From: Arsukibacterium tuosuense
Lineage (GTDB): Bacteria > Pseudomonadota > Gammaproteobacteria > Steroidobacterales > GCA-2729495
Direction: 5' to 3'
NCBI GenBank assembly: GCA_945872065.1
Contig: CAMBYH010000023.1
Coordinates: forward strand, 1 to 32,734
DNA: 32,734 nt
The notes beneath the pieces are model-generated. The model did not search any database, was not told where the DNA came from, and was given only the letters and a program-made list of their open reading frames with translations. The translations under genes were made by a program, and so were the position numbers. Numbering within the stretch: position 1 is the first letter of the stretch; every line of letters begins with the position of its first letter. This document shows positions 32,523-32,734 of this stretch, piece after piece.

Positions 32523-32734
32523 ATGACTAGTACGGCGCACCTGAATTCTCGTCACTACGCCCTGGCCACGGCCTGCCTCCTCGTCCTCGCGGCCTGTGGC
32601 CAGAAGCCCGCCCCTCCACCGGCGGAACCGGCTACCGCTGCCGGACAACCCGCCACTGCAGCGCCGCCCGTCCTGGACACGGACGCGGAGAAGGTCCTCA
32701 ACGTTTACAACTGGTCGGATTACATCGACCCGAC
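32523..32734 (+). CDS. Polyamine-type ABC substrate-binding lipoprotein, N-terminal part (PotD/PotF-like)
   Basis: The gene runs off the window; 70 residues are visible. The signal peptide ends with the lipobox LVLAAC, so the protein is lipid-anchored. A short Pro/Ala-rich linker leads to the mature start KVLNVYNWSDYIDP, which is the hallmark opening of PotD/PotF-type periplasmic polyamine-binding proteins. GGGAG lies seven bases before the ATG. Lipid anchoring with a Pro/Ala linker is somewhat unlike the free E. coli proteins. Transport genes would be expected just beyond the window. Confidence 0.82.
   Translation, partial: MTSTAHLNSRHYALATACLLVLAACGQKPAPPPAEPATAAGQPATAAPPVLDTDAEKVLNVYNWSDYIDP

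Noticed and set aside
1-32734. tRNA, rRNA or CRISPR array
   Set aside because: No T-loop-like GGTTCRANTCC in a cloverleaf context, no rRNA segments and no spaced direct repeats were seen on reading.

Overview
This is a GC-rich chromosomal window from a Gram-negative bacterium, most likely a gammaproteobacterium. The reasons are lipoprotein signal peptides, SohB, LipA, UppP, a TonB-ExbB-ExbD-ExbD module, a PEP-CTERM-type sorting tail and a PotD/PotF-like binding protein. Finer placement is not possible from the sequence alone. No rRNA, tRNA or CRISPR array was seen.

Layout. 1-4088 (+) is a tightly overlapped ABC exporter operon of the GldA/GldF/GldG type with a DUF4340 protein, followed by a TPR-sulfotransferase (4105-5649). 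5646-7622 holds uppP and a cupin gene (-) and an exported FKBP isomerase (+). 7753-9547 looks like a rearrangement scar: an intact MFS gene (-) lies between a decayed fragment of the ilvA C-terminal domain and a decayed fragment of a second MFS gene. An orphan membrane protein (-), a VapBC-type toxin-antitoxin pair (-), a Y1 (IS200/RAYT-like) transposase-family gene (+) and a GNAT acetyltransferase (+) follow up to 12350.

18563 down to 12388 (-) is one almost gapless run: M48 lipoprotein protease, L,D-transpeptidase, rhomboid protease, a phage-tail-sheath-family protein, two unrecognised proteins, a GIY-YIG protein, a two-helix zinc-ribbon protein and a possible 29-residue ORF. The sheath protein has no tube, baseplate or other phage gene beside it. 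This run is the best candidate here for an undescribed system.

18705-26970 is mostly housekeeping and envelope genes: a PEP-CTERM-type surface protein with its own terminator, sohB and lipA (-), a 65-residue orphan with a terminator, an alpha/beta hydrolase divergent from gloA, a membrane diguanylate cyclase, and small exported proteins including a DUF192 protein.

27343-32437 (+) is an energy-transduction operon: tonB, exbB, two exbD genes and two tandem paralogous exported TPR proteins. The window ends inside a polyamine-type substrate-binding lipoprotein gene that has its own possible promoter.
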